From Holophagaceae bacterium (GTDB lineage: Bacteria > Acidobacteriota > Holophagae > Holophagales > Holophagaceae), in assembly GCA_025355915.1 (NCBI GenBank), contig JANXYT010000383.1:1-7321 (forward strand): DNA of 7,321 nucleotides, written 5' to 3'. Positions within the stretch are counted from its first letter, which is position 1. Each line of letters begins with the position of its first letter. The position numbers were made by a program, and so were the translations under genes. The notes under the pieces are model-generated. The model did not search any database, was not told the DNA's origin, and saw only the letters and a program-made list of their open reading frames with translations. Shown here in pieces: positions 1 to 5,771 of the stretch.

Positions 1-275
1 TGGGCTACAAGTTCCAGTTCATCACCCTGGCGGGTTTCCACAGCCTCAACCACAGCATGTTCGAACTGGCCAACGCCTACCGCACGGAGCACATGACCGC
101 CTACTCGCGGCTGCAGGAGGCCGAGTTCGCCTCCGAGGAACGCGGCTACACCGCCACCAAGCACCAGCGCGAAGTGGGCACCGGCTACTTCGACGAGGTG
201 GCCCAGGCCATCAGCGGCGGGCTGGCTTCCACGCTGGCCCTGGCGGGGTCCACCGAGGCCCAGCAGTTTCACTAG
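1..275 (+). CDS. aceA: Isocitrate lyase, C-terminal end (partial, 5' end outside window)
   Basis: This is the last ~90 codons of isocitrate lyase, the glyoxylate-shunt enzyme that splits isocitrate into succinate and glyoxylate in the cytoplasm. The reading frame enters at base 3 and ends at TAG 273-275. The visible protein has the family's C-terminal landmarks: the [20 protein letters not shown] stretch, the region [17 protein letters not shown], and the tail [19 protein letters not shown], which closely follows the STTALTGSTEESQF ending I recall for the E. coli enzyme. The catalytic KKCGH loop should lie upstream of the window and cannot be checked. The gene converges on the minus-strand hydrolase with only 33 bp between stop codons, and I see no convincing terminator in that gap. 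Its presence suggests growth on acetate, fatty acids or other two-carbon sources. The family assignment is confident. Confidence 0.95.
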   Translation, partial: GYKFQFITLAGFHSLNHSMFELANAYRTEHMTAYSRLQEAEFASEERGYTATKHQREVGTGYFDEVAQAISGGLASTLALAGSTEAQQFH

Positions 276-308
276 ACCGTGGGTGGGGAATGGCGGGCCG
301 TGGATGCG

Positions 309-1163
309 CTACTTGGGGGCGTCCGCGGCCTTCTTCTCGGCCAAGGTCTGGTCGGTGATCAGATTCCCCGCTGCTAGGGGCTTTCTCATCCCGGGCGTGC
401 TTGCGTAGGCCTTCTGCGTGTGGTGGTAGGTGAGGTACTCGCCGAAGAAGACGGCCATGAGATCGGCGCGCTCCTTGAAGTAGGCGAAGCCGTGCTCGTC
501 GCCGTCCTTCACATTCACGGCCACGCCCGGGAGATCCTTCACGACCTGGGCGTTCTCGAAGGCATCCTTGTCACCGGTGGAGGCCAGGACCAGGGTCGTG
601 GCCCTTCCGCGCAGCACGGCGACCTTCAGTTTCTGCTGGGCGCCCTCGCCGAAAGCACTGGTCCCTGCGGGACTCAGGCCAAGAACCGCGACGGGTTTCA
701 CCTCGGGGGCGGCCAGGATCACCGCAAAAGCGCCCACGCTGGAGCCCGCCAGGCCGAGGCGGCGGCCGTCCACACCCGGTTGGGTCCGGAGCCAGGTCGC
801 GGCTTGAACCAGGTCGGCGGGGATGCGCTCGAAGCCCACGGCCTTGGCGGATGGCCCAAAGTCGCTGGAGACGGTGACCTCGGCGCCCTCCTTCTGGGTG
901 CTGGCGCCGTGGCCGCGGAGGTCGAGGGCCAGCGTTCCGATGCCCCGCGCGGCGAGGCGCTCGGCCAAGGGCGCCCATCCGGTGCGATCCGACCGGAACT
1001 GGTGGGCCAGGATCACCACGGGGACCTTGCCCTTGGCGGCGGGCAGCGTGAGCGTGCCCTTGAGGGCGAAACCGTCCGGGCTCGTGAGCGCCATCTCTGT
1101 GGTGCCGGGAGCGGCTGACACAACCAGGGATGCCAATGGGGCCAGCAGGCAGAGCATGCGCAT
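309..1163 (-). CDS. Secreted alpha/beta hydrolase (dienelactone hydrolase-like)
   Basis: A 284-residue alpha/beta-hydrolase-fold protein, probably exported to the periplasm. I start it at the ATG whose first base is 1163, because GAGG lies 5 nt upstream; a start 12 codons earlier (1199) would put a charged extension before the signal peptide. Residues 1-20 (MRMLCLLAPLASLVVSAAPG) form a signal peptide. The oxyanion-side HQF motif is at ~54-56, LDLRGHG at ~81-87, and the nucleophile elbow GSSVG at 140-144 with Ser142 as nucleophile. The acid is probably Asp198 in STGDKDAF (Asp200 is possible), and the base His224 in DGDEHGF. The triad order and size fit the dienelactone hydrolase/esterase group, but the substrate cannot be read from sequence. 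It is divergent from frr and convergent with aceA, so it is probably monocistronic. It could be an esterase, lipase or peptidase-like hydrolase. Confidence 0.88.
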   Translation of the reverse strand: MRMLCLLAPLASLVVSAAPGTTEMALTSPDGFALKGTLTLPAAKGKVPVVILAHQFRSDRTGWAPLAERLAARGIGTLALDLRGHGASTQKEGAEVTVSSDFGPSAKAVGFERIPADLVQAATWLRTQPGVDGRRLGLAGSSVGAFAVILAAPEVKPVAVLGLSPAGTSAFGEGAQQKLKVAVLRGRATTLVLASTGDKDAFENAQVVKDLPGVAVNVKDGDEHGFAYFKERADLMAVFFGEYLTYHHTQKAYASTPGMRKPLAAGNLITDQTLAEKKAADAPK

Positions 1164-1255
1164 GGGGACCTCGGGAAAGTGCCCCACTCTAACACGCATG
1201 GAACAGGGCGCTTCATGAGGTATAAAGGAGAGATTCCCGATCTCTCGAGGTGCCC
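1164..1255. promoter_or_regulatory. Divergent intergenic region between hydrolase and frr, with candidate frr promoter
   Basis: These 92 bp separate two divergent genes and should hold both promoters. On the plus strand TATAAA (1221-1226) matches the sigma-70 -10 consensus at five of six positions. The best -35 at usable spacing is TGGAAC (1199-1204, 16-bp spacer), only three of six. Transcription would then start near 1233, inside the inverted repeat at 1228-1246. I see no comparably good -10 for the hydrolase on the minus strand. Each gene has its own GAGG: minus-strand just before 1163, plus-strand 1247-1250. The promoter call is an inference from hexamer matching alone. Confidence 0.4.
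1228..1246 (+). repeat. Perfect 7-bp inverted repeat next to the frr ribosome binding site
   Basis: GAGAGAT (1228-1234) and ATCTCTC (1240-1246) are perfect reverse complements separated by TCCCG. The right arm directly abuts the frr Shine-Dalgarno GAGG (1247-1250). If the TATAAA at 1221-1226 is the real -10, the dyad spans the transcription start, the usual place for an operator. If transcription starts farther upstream, it would be a stem-loop in the leader beside the ribosome binding site. The sequence does not decide between these. Confidence 0.55.
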
Positions 1256-1828
1256 ATGTCCCAGACCCCCGATGCCATCCTGCAGGAGACCAAGCGCCGG
1301 ATGCATGCCTCTGTGGAGGCGCTGAAGAAGGAGATGGGGACCATCCGCACGGGTCGGGCCAACGCCAGCCTGCTGGACAACGTGCACGTGGATTACTACG
1401 GATCCGTGGTGCCCCTGAACCAGATGGGAACCGTGTCCGTGCCCGAGGCCGGGATGCTGGTGGTGACCCCCTTCGACAAGAGCGCCATCAAGGCCATCGA
1501 GACGGCCATCCAGAAATCCGAACTGGGCATCAACCCCTCGAATGACGGCAACGTGATCCGCCTGCCCATCCCCATGCTGACGGAGGAGCGGCGCCGGGAG
1601 TTGGTGAAGGTGCTGCACCGCCTGGGCGAGGAGATCAAGACCGGCGTACGCAACATCCGCCGCGATGCCAACGAGGACGTGAAGAAGCTTGAGAAGGCCA
1701 AGGAGGCCCACATCTCCGAAGACGCGGCGAAGAAGGCTTTGGACGATATCCAAAAGCTCACCGACACCCACGTCAAGGAGATCGATGAGGCCATGAAGCA
1801 TAAGGAAGTGGAGATTCTGAAGGTCTGA
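1256..1828 (+). CDS. frr: Ribosome recycling factor
   Basis: Ribosome recycling factor, 190 residues, close to the ~185 usual for the family. With EF-G it splits the post-termination ribosome so that subunits can be reused. Diagnostic segments are visible: the N-terminal helix with KEMGTIRTGRANASLLDN, the domain II strand with YYGSVVPLNQMGTVSVPEAG, the GINPSNDGNVIRLPIPMLTEERRREL region, and the long C-terminal helices rich in Lys/Glu ending KHKEVEILKV. I choose ATG 1256 because GAGG at 1247-1250 sits 5 nt upstream. A GTG two codons earlier (1250) overlaps that GAGG and is less likely. In most bacteria frr follows pyrH in the rpsB-tsf-pyrH-frr cluster. Here it follows a divergent hydrolase, so it must have its own promoter. 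Its stop codon lies in the loop of a hairpin (1817-1838). Confidence 0.97.
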   Translation: MSQTPDAILQETKRRMHASVEALKKEMGTIRTGRANASLLDNVHVDYYGSVVPLNQMGTVSVPEAGMLVVTPFDKSAIKAIETAIQKSELGINPSNDGNVIRLPIPMLTEERRRELVKVLHRLGEEIKTGVRNIRRDANEDVKKLEKAKEAHISEDAAKKALDDIQKLTDTHVKEIDEAMKHKEVEILKV

Positions 1829-1838
1829 GGACCTTCAG
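1817..1838 (+). terminator. Terminator-like hairpin with the frr stop codon in its loop
   Basis: CTGAAGGTC (1817-1825) pairs perfectly with GACCTTCAG (1830-1838), a 9-bp stem with a four-base loop TGAG that contains the TGA stop (1826-1828). A wobble pair, 1816 with 1839, could extend it. It is the strongest small hairpin near the frr 3' end, but no T-run follows (next bases GCTGCAGG), so a canonical rho-independent terminator is not supported. It could instead stabilise the mRNA end or slow ribosomes at the stop. It shares bases 1833-1838 with the first heptad unit, so the two structures are partly exclusive. Confidence 0.5.
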
Positions 1839-1984
1839 GCTGCAGGCCGGAGGCTGGAGGTTGGCGTCGGTGCATGTCTCGCCGCTCTGGACTCGGGCGG
1901 CCCAAACTTAGCTATGGCGCGGCCCCCAGGGCCGCCACCGGAATCAGTTCCTCCAGCCTCCAGCCTGCAACCTCCAGCCTCCGG
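1833..1984. repeat. Pair of inverted heptad arrays flanking a dyad-symmetric core, frr to permease gap
   Basis: The gap of 161 bp between frr and the permease is highly ordered. On the plus strand 1833-1860 is four consecutive 7-bp units: CTTCAGG, CTGCAGG, CCGGAGG, CTGGAGG. Positions 1950-1984 are five units in the opposite orientation: CCTCCAG twice, CCTGCAA, CCTCCAG, CCTCCGG. As a result 1847-1863 is a perfect 17-bp reverse complement of 1968-1984. The 89-bp core contains a second perfect inverted pair, GGCGGCCC (1896-1903) and GGGCCGCC (1929-1936), centred on nearly the same axis (~1916). I see no coding potential in it. It may be a dispersed repeat unit, a large RNA hairpin or a protein-binding array. 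No other copy is visible in this window. Confidence 0.75.
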
Positions 1985-1989
1985 ACCCC

Positions 1990-2763
1990 ATGCCCAGCCT
2001 CCCCGCCCTCCTGCTCCTCATGCTCGCCGCGCTGTTGGCGGGTTTTGTCGACGCCATTGTGGGCGGGGGCGGGTTGATCACGGTACCGGCGTTGATGATC
2101 GCGCTACCCGGTGGCACCTCGCTGCCGACGCTGCTGGGCACGAACAAGGTGGTGGCAGTCACGGGCGCCACCATGGCGGCGGGGAAGTTCCTGCGCTCGG
2201 GAACCCTCTCCTGGCGGGAGATGGTCGGACCGGTACTGGCCTCGGCCCTGGGGGCTTCCGCGGGTGTGTGGCTCACCTACCGGATGCATGGGGATTTTCT
2301 GAGGCCCGTCATGTTCGGTCTGCTGGTGGTCATGCTGATCTTCACCCTGCTCAAGCCAGACCTGGGCCACCTGCATGCGCCTCGCTTCGGCCTGGGCCAT
2401 CAGCGCAGTCTGGCGGCCCTCATCGCCCTGGCGCTGGGGTTCTACGATGGGTTCTTCGGGCCCGGCGTGGGCTCGTTGTTGATCTTCCTGTTCGTGGCCG
2501 TCCTGGGCTTTGACTTCCTGCGGGCCTCCGCCCTGGCCAAGAGCGTGAACTGGGCTTCAAACCTGACCGCCATGGGCCTCTTCGTGTGGCAGGGCAGTTG
2601 GATTCCCTCCGTGGCCCTCGGCATGGCCGCGGCTAACGGGGTGGGGGGCTACCTCGGCGCCCACGTGGCCCTCAGCAAGGGCAGCCGGTGGGTGCGAGGG
2701 GTGTTCATCGGGGTGGTGGGGGCCCTCATCCTCCGCCTGGCCTGGCAGATCTTGCGGGGTTGA
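1990..2763 (+). CDS. TSUP family permease (TauE/SafE, YfcA-like)
   Basis: A 257-residue inner-membrane protein of the TSUP family (TauE/SafE), closest in motifs to E. coli YfcA. Characterised members export sulfite, sulfoacetate or related sulfur-containing anions, but the substrate here is unknown. Landmarks: LLAGFVDAIVGGGGLITVPALM at ~15-36, the GTNK motif at 50-53 in the first half, FYDGFFGPGVGS at 151-162 opening the second half, then KSVNWASNL at 184-192 and GAHVALSKG at 223-231. Hydrophobic segments throughout suggest seven or eight helices in two repeated halves. The start at ATG 1990 has no Shine-Dalgarno; the upstream bases are the CCTCC-rich repeat array. ATG 2020 is also possible but would shorten the first helix and has no better site. 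No sulfur-metabolism gene is adjacent, so context gives no substrate clue. Confidence 0.9.
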   Translation: MPSLPALLLLMLAALLAGFVDAIVGGGGLITVPALMIALPGGTSLPTLLGTNKVVAVTGATMAAGKFLRSGTLSWREMVGPVLASALGASAGVWLTYRMHGDFLRPVMFGLLVVMLIFTLLKPDLGHLHAPRFGLGHQRSLAALIALALGFYDGFFGPGVGSLLIFLFVAVLGFDFLRASALAKSVNWASNLTAMGLFVWQGSWIPSVALGMAAANGVGGYLGAHVALSKGSRWVRGVFIGVVGALILRLAWQILRG

Positions 2764-2830
2764 TCCTCGGGCGGAGAAAGCCGCTTCCTGGCATCCCACC
2801 TCCCGAGCATACTCCCCGAACGAGGAATGC
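2764..2830. other. Short intergenic spacer between permease and kinase
   Basis: Only 67 bp. It holds the kinase ribosome binding site GAGG (2822-2825, 5 nt before ATG 2831). A possible weak promoter, TTCCTG-N17-CATACT, ends about 15 bp before the start, but only the -10 resembles consensus (four of six). I see no terminator for the permease, so read-through into the kinase gene is possible. Confidence 0.4.
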
Positions 2831-3982
2831 ATGAATCAGGAGAAAGCCCCGCCCGAGCAGGAATCCTTTTTCGCCCCCCCGGGCCGGGCCACGCTGGCGG
2901 AGGTAAGCGATCAGATCAGGCTCTGCCTAGGCGACCCGAACCTCCACACGGTGCTGGAAGTGGTGGGCAGCTACGCAGTGGTGCTTAATGCCCAGCGCCA
3001 GATCCTCGCCACCAATCCGGCCCTGCTCGAAGTGCTGTCGCTGGCGGGTGCGCCCGGTGGCGAGGGCCTCAGATTGGGCGAGACGCTCGGATGTATCCAT
3101 GCCGGTGAGGGGCCGGATGGCTGTGGCTCAGCAAGGGCCTGCCGAAGCTGTGGCGCGCTGCTTGCGACGTTGGCCACGCACGGGACGGGTGAGCCGACCA
3201 CCGAGGAATGTTTCATGAGCATCCGGCGGGACGGTCGCTGGGAGGCCCGGGAGTACATCGCGCGCGCCATGCCCCTTGCCGTGGCTGGCCACCCTTTTAC
3301 GTTGCTCCTTTTTCAGGACATCAGTGCGCTGAAGCGGCGGGAAACGCTGGAGCGCATTTTCATCCACGATCTCATGGCCTCGGTCCAGGCATGGCGCGGC
3401 TGGACCGAGGTGGCGAGGGGTGCAGGGGCCGATGCCACGGCAGTCGCTGAGCGGGTCCTGGCCCTGGCGAATCAGCTCAGTGACGAAGTGGAATTCCAGC
3501 ACTGGCTTTTGCAGGCGGAATGCGGAGAGCTCGTGGCGGACCTCCGTCCCGTTCCGCCCGAGCGCCTCCTCGACGAACTGGAGGGTTCCCTCGCTGCCGA
3601 GGTAGCGGCCTGCCTGATTCGGATCCCGCCGCCTCCCGACGCGCGGCCTGTGCGCACCGATCCCGTGATCCTCAGTGGGATCCTCCGCAACATGGTGATG
3701 AACGCCATAGAGGCCATGCCCTCGGGCGGGCAGGTGCGGATCTGGCACGAACTCCGCTCAGACCGCACGATGTTCGTCGTCCATAACCCTGGATGCATGC
3801 CTCCCGAGGTCGCTGACCGGGTGTTTCAACGGTCCTTCAGCACCAAGGCCACCCGTGGACGGGGCTTGGGAACCTACGGGATGAAGGTCCTCGGCGAGAC
3901 GGTTCTGGGCGGGACCGTGGGGTTCAGGACCAGCTGGACAGAAGGCACCCGGTTCTTCATCGAGCTTCCCAGGGTATGCTGA
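2831..3982 (+). CDS. Soluble PAS-domain sensor histidine kinase with Cys/His cluster
   Basis: A 383-residue cytoplasmic histidine kinase with no membrane segment. An N-terminal PAS-like sensor covers ~38-165 (start around LEVVGSYAVVLNAQRQILATNPALLEVL, end LLLFQDISALKRRE). Inserted in it is a cluster C88-x-H90, C98-G, C104-x-x-C107-G that could bind a metal, Fe-S centre or heme. The H box is FIHDLM with His179 as the predicted phospho-acceptor. The N box is RNMVMNAIEAM (286-296). The usual DxGxG G1 box is replaced by HNPGCMP (318-324), followed by FQRSFSTK (332-339), the G2 box GRGLGTYG (343-350) and GTRFF (372-376). I recall similar PAS kinases with HNP in place of DNG from anaerobic bacteria, unverified. 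GAGG 5 nt upstream sets the start. No response regulator is in the window, so its partner is unknown. Confidence 0.88.
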   Translation: MNQEKAPPEQESFFAPPGRATLAEVSDQIRLCLGDPNLHTVLEVVGSYAVVLNAQRQILATNPALLEVLSLAGAPGGEGLRLGETLGCIHAGEGPDGCGSARACRSCGALLATLATHGTGEPTTEECFMSIRRDGRWEAREYIARAMPLAVAGHPFTLLLFQDISALKRRETLERIFIHDLMASVQAWRGWTEVARGAGADATAVAERVLALANQLSDEVEFQHWLLQAECGELVADLRPVPPERLLDELEGSLAAEVAACLIRIPPPPDARPVRTDPVILSGILRNMVMNAIEAMPSGGQVRIWHELRSDRTMFVVHNPGCMPPEVADRVFQRSFSTKATRGRGLGTYGMKVLGETVLGGTVGFRTSWTEGTRFFIELPRVC

Positions 3983-3989
3983 TCCCTTC

Positions 3990-4280
3990 ATGCCTGCCAC
4001 CCGCCCTCGTCCCTTCGCCTGGGACGTTCTCTTGCGAGCCCTGAGGTTTTTCTACCTGCTTTGGGGCGGGATGCTTTTGTCTACGCTGGCCTTTTACGGC
4101 CGGTTGAAGCTGTCCGTGATCTTCTGGCAGTGGCCAGACCTCTGCAGGGCCCTCATGGGGCCTTGGGGCCGCGCCCTGGCCCTGGGATTCGGCCTCGTGA
4201 TGTGCCTGGCGGCCCTGCTGGAGGTATGGGAACTGGTGGACCGGCTGCTGGTGCGTTTCATGGGCGAATCCGAGCACTGA
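3990..4280 (+). CDS. Small two-helix membrane protein, function unknown
   Basis: A 96-residue protein I do not recognise. It starts 7 bp after the kinase stop and has no clear Shine-Dalgarno, so translation is probably coupled to the kinase. Two hydrophobic segments are visible, ~17-37 (ALRFFYLLWGGMLLSTLAFYG) and ~60-80 (rich in Leu/Gly/Met, with GFGLVMCLAALLEVW). They are joined by a Trp-rich connector (IFWQWPDLCRALMGPW), and there is a basic N-terminus (RPRPF) and a short charged C-terminus ending GESEH. Codon use resembles its neighbours, and the opposite strand offers nothing better. It may be a membrane partner or anchor for the soluble kinase, but that rests on position alone. Confidence 0.65.
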   Translation: MPATRPRPFAWDVLLRALRFFYLLWGGMLLSTLAFYGRLKLSVIFWQWPDLCRALMGPWGRALALGFGLVMCLAALLEVWELVDRLLVRFMGESEH

Positions 4281-4403
4281 CCGGAATCCTGCTCAGAACA
4301 CTTCGCTTGGTGAAATGGCCCCTTTTGGCGATCCTGGAGTCTTGGGTTTGAACCCTTCTCGGGTTCGGACCATACAAGAAGCGTGTCTCGGGGGGCGTGG
4401 GGT
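4281..4403 (+). promoter_or_regulatory. Candidate promoter with internal dyad upstream of the FadL-like gene
   Basis: TTGAAC (4348-4353) and CATACA (4371-4376) are spaced 17 bp apart, matching sigma-70 at four and three of six positions. Transcription would start near 4383, about 20 nt before the chosen ATG 4404. Within this promoter, GAACCC (4350-4355) and GGGTTC (4361-4366) form a 6-bp inverted repeat with a 5-bp gap. An overlapping alternative pairs GGGTT (4344-4348) with AACCC (4351-4355). The arrangement suits a repressor operator over the -35 and spacer. It is an inference from hexamers and symmetry. Confidence 0.4.
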
Positions 4404-5771
4404 ATGGGCCAAGTGGTTCGTGGAACGATCGGAATGGGATTGGTGATGGGCGTGAGTGTCCTGCCCGTCATCGCCCAAAGCATGGCCCTTCCGGCCGCAG
4501 ATCCCGTGGGCATCGCCCGCAGTGGCGCCCAGGTGGCCTACGGCTACAGCCTGGAGGCCGCCACCACCAACCCCGCGCTGCTGTCCTCCCTGAAGGAGAA
4601 GGGCGGGTTCTACGTGGCCGGGGGCCTGGAGATGTCCGTCATCCAGCAGAGCCTGGAATCGAACCAGCAGACCCGCACCAGCACTGACCGCAACCGTTTC
4701 ATTGGCGGATTCGGACTGGCCGCTCGGCTCTCACCGGCCCTCACGCTCGGCCTGAAGCTGGACGAGCCCTATCTGCGCCATGGAAAACTCCTGGATGACG
4801 CGCCAAGCCGGTACATGGGCGATGGCATCGACCTGTCCGCCCGCCGGATGGAAGGCCAGGCGGCCTGGGCGCTCAATCCCAACCTGTCCGTGGGCCTTGG
4901 ACTGGGCATGGCGCGCCTCTCCTACGAGTCCACCAGCATGATGCGGCTGGGCCTGCCCAACGATCCGACCCTTCCGGTCTCCGCGACCAACGCCGTGGAC
5001 GGCCTGGTGGAACAGCGGGTCGGGCAGAGCGGGAACAAGGTGGTCCCCAGCTACTCGCTGGGCCTCCGCTGGGCCATTAGTCCCCGTTGGACCCTGGGCT
5101 TCACGCACCAGTCCGGACTGAAGGGCGATCTCAATCTGAAGTCGGAGTTCCGGGATGCGAACCATGGACTCTTCGCCAACGATGGCCTCAGCATCGCGCC
5201 GCGGGGCGCCGACATTCGCGCCGCGAGCCTTCTGGCCAGTTCACAGACCACGGCCGGAAACCCGACCCTGGAATTACCTTCCCAGACCACCATCGGCGTG
5301 CGCCATCGCATCACCCCGATGGTGACCTGGGAAACCGATCTCAGGTGGACCTCGGCCAGCCTGCGAGTGCCCTCCTTCGCCACGGCGCAGACCCCGTCGG
5401 GGACGGTCACTGCGCCGTCCGAGCTGCCGCGGGGTAAGAGCCATCTGAGCCTGAATGCCTCGGTGGAGGTGGAGCTCGGCCGGTCCTGGACCTTGCGTAG
5501 CGGGCTGTCCCTCGATCAGCGCAGCGTCGATGAATCCTCTGCCGAACCGCTGCTAGGCGGACCCCGCACCGCGGCCTTCTCCTTCGGCGCCGGCTACAAG
5601 GTCTGGGGGGGCGAGCTGAACGTCGGCTATCAGTACCGGCAGAGCGAGGACCAGGACACCCGCCGTCTGGACGGTGTCTGGAGTTCCACAGGCTTCCGCA
5701 ATGCCAGCACCCGCATGCGGATGGAGGGCATGGGACACCTCATGGCCCTCGGCTTCAAGATGATGTTCTAG
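4404..5771 (+). CDS. FadL/OMPP1/TodX-type outer membrane transport protein
   Basis: A 455-residue outer-membrane beta-barrel that resembles the FadL family, which moves long-chain fatty acids and other hydrophobic compounds across the outer membrane. The N-terminal ~26-28 residues are a signal peptide (MGQVVRGT, then a hydrophobic run to VIAQSMA). The mature protein opens with the family's GIARSGAQVAYGYSLEAATTNPALL pattern, ending in the conserved NPA. Alternating amphipathic strands follow (GGFGLAARLSPALTLGLKL, YSLGLRWAISPRWTLGFTHQ, TIGVRHRITPMVTWETDLRW), and the chain ends in an aromatic residue (GFKMMF), as outer-membrane proteins do for BAM recognition. I prefer ATG 4404 over in-frame GTG 4383 because G-rich bases precede it, the signal peptide is then normal, and it fits the candidate promoter. 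Substrate unknown. An isocitrate lyase gene in the same window would be consistent with fatty-acid use, but the two are not linked in an operon. Confidence 0.78.
   Translation: MGQVVRGTIGMGLVMGVSVLPVIAQSMALPAADPVGIARSGAQVAYGYSLEAATTNPALLSSLKEKGGFYVAGGLEMSVIQQSLESNQQTRTSTDRNRFIGGFGLAARLSPALTLGLKLDEPYLRHGKLLDDAPSRYMGDGIDLSARRMEGQAAWALNPNLSVGLGLGMARLSYESTSMMRLGLPNDPTLPVSATNAVDGLVEQRVGQSGNKVVPSYSLGLRWAISPRWTLGFTHQSGLKGDLNLKSEFRDANHGLFANDGLSIAPRGADIRAASLLASSQTTAGNPTLELPSQTTIGVRHRITPMVTWETDLRWTSASLRVPSFATAQTPSGTVTAPSELPRGKSHLSLNASVEVELGRSWTLRSGLSLDQRSVDESSAEPLLGGPRTAAFSFGAGYKVWGGELNVGYQYRQSEDQDTRRLDGVWSSTGFRNASTRMRMEGMGHLMALGFKMMF

Noticed and set aside
420..1118. A 232-codon plus-strand open frame opposite the hydrolase
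   Set aside because: It is the antisense shadow of the minus-strand hydrolase, which has a signal peptide, GSSVG elbow, Asp and His. The shadow is Gly/Ala-rich low-complexity sequence with no family motif, as GC-rich DNA often produces.
1164..1199. Upstream minus-strand start adding 12 residues to the hydrolase
   Set aside because: It would place a charged extension before the signal peptide. ATG at 1163 has GAGG 5 nt upstream.
1250..1255. GTG at 1250 as the frr start
   Set aside because: It overlaps the GAGG that is ideally placed for ATG 1256, and it would add only two residues.
1013..1801. A long minus-strand open frame covering frr
   Set aside because: frr is unmistakable on the plus strand. 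The minus-strand product is His/Leu/Gly-rich with no recognisable domain.
1833..1984. CRISPR array or classic transposon ends for the heptad repeats
   Set aside because: The units are 7 bp and contiguous with no spacers, and no transposase or flanking target duplication is visible.
1914..2513. A 199-codon plus-strand frame overlapping the permease
   Set aside because: It is a +1-type shadow of the TSUP permease, whose GGGG, GTNK and FYDGFFGP motifs are clear in the other frame.
4341..4374. A tRNA remnant, because the sequence resembles a T arm followed by ACCA
   Set aside because: The loop reads TTTGAAC, not the invariant TTC form, no matching 5' acceptor arm lies upstream, and no anticodon arm is present.
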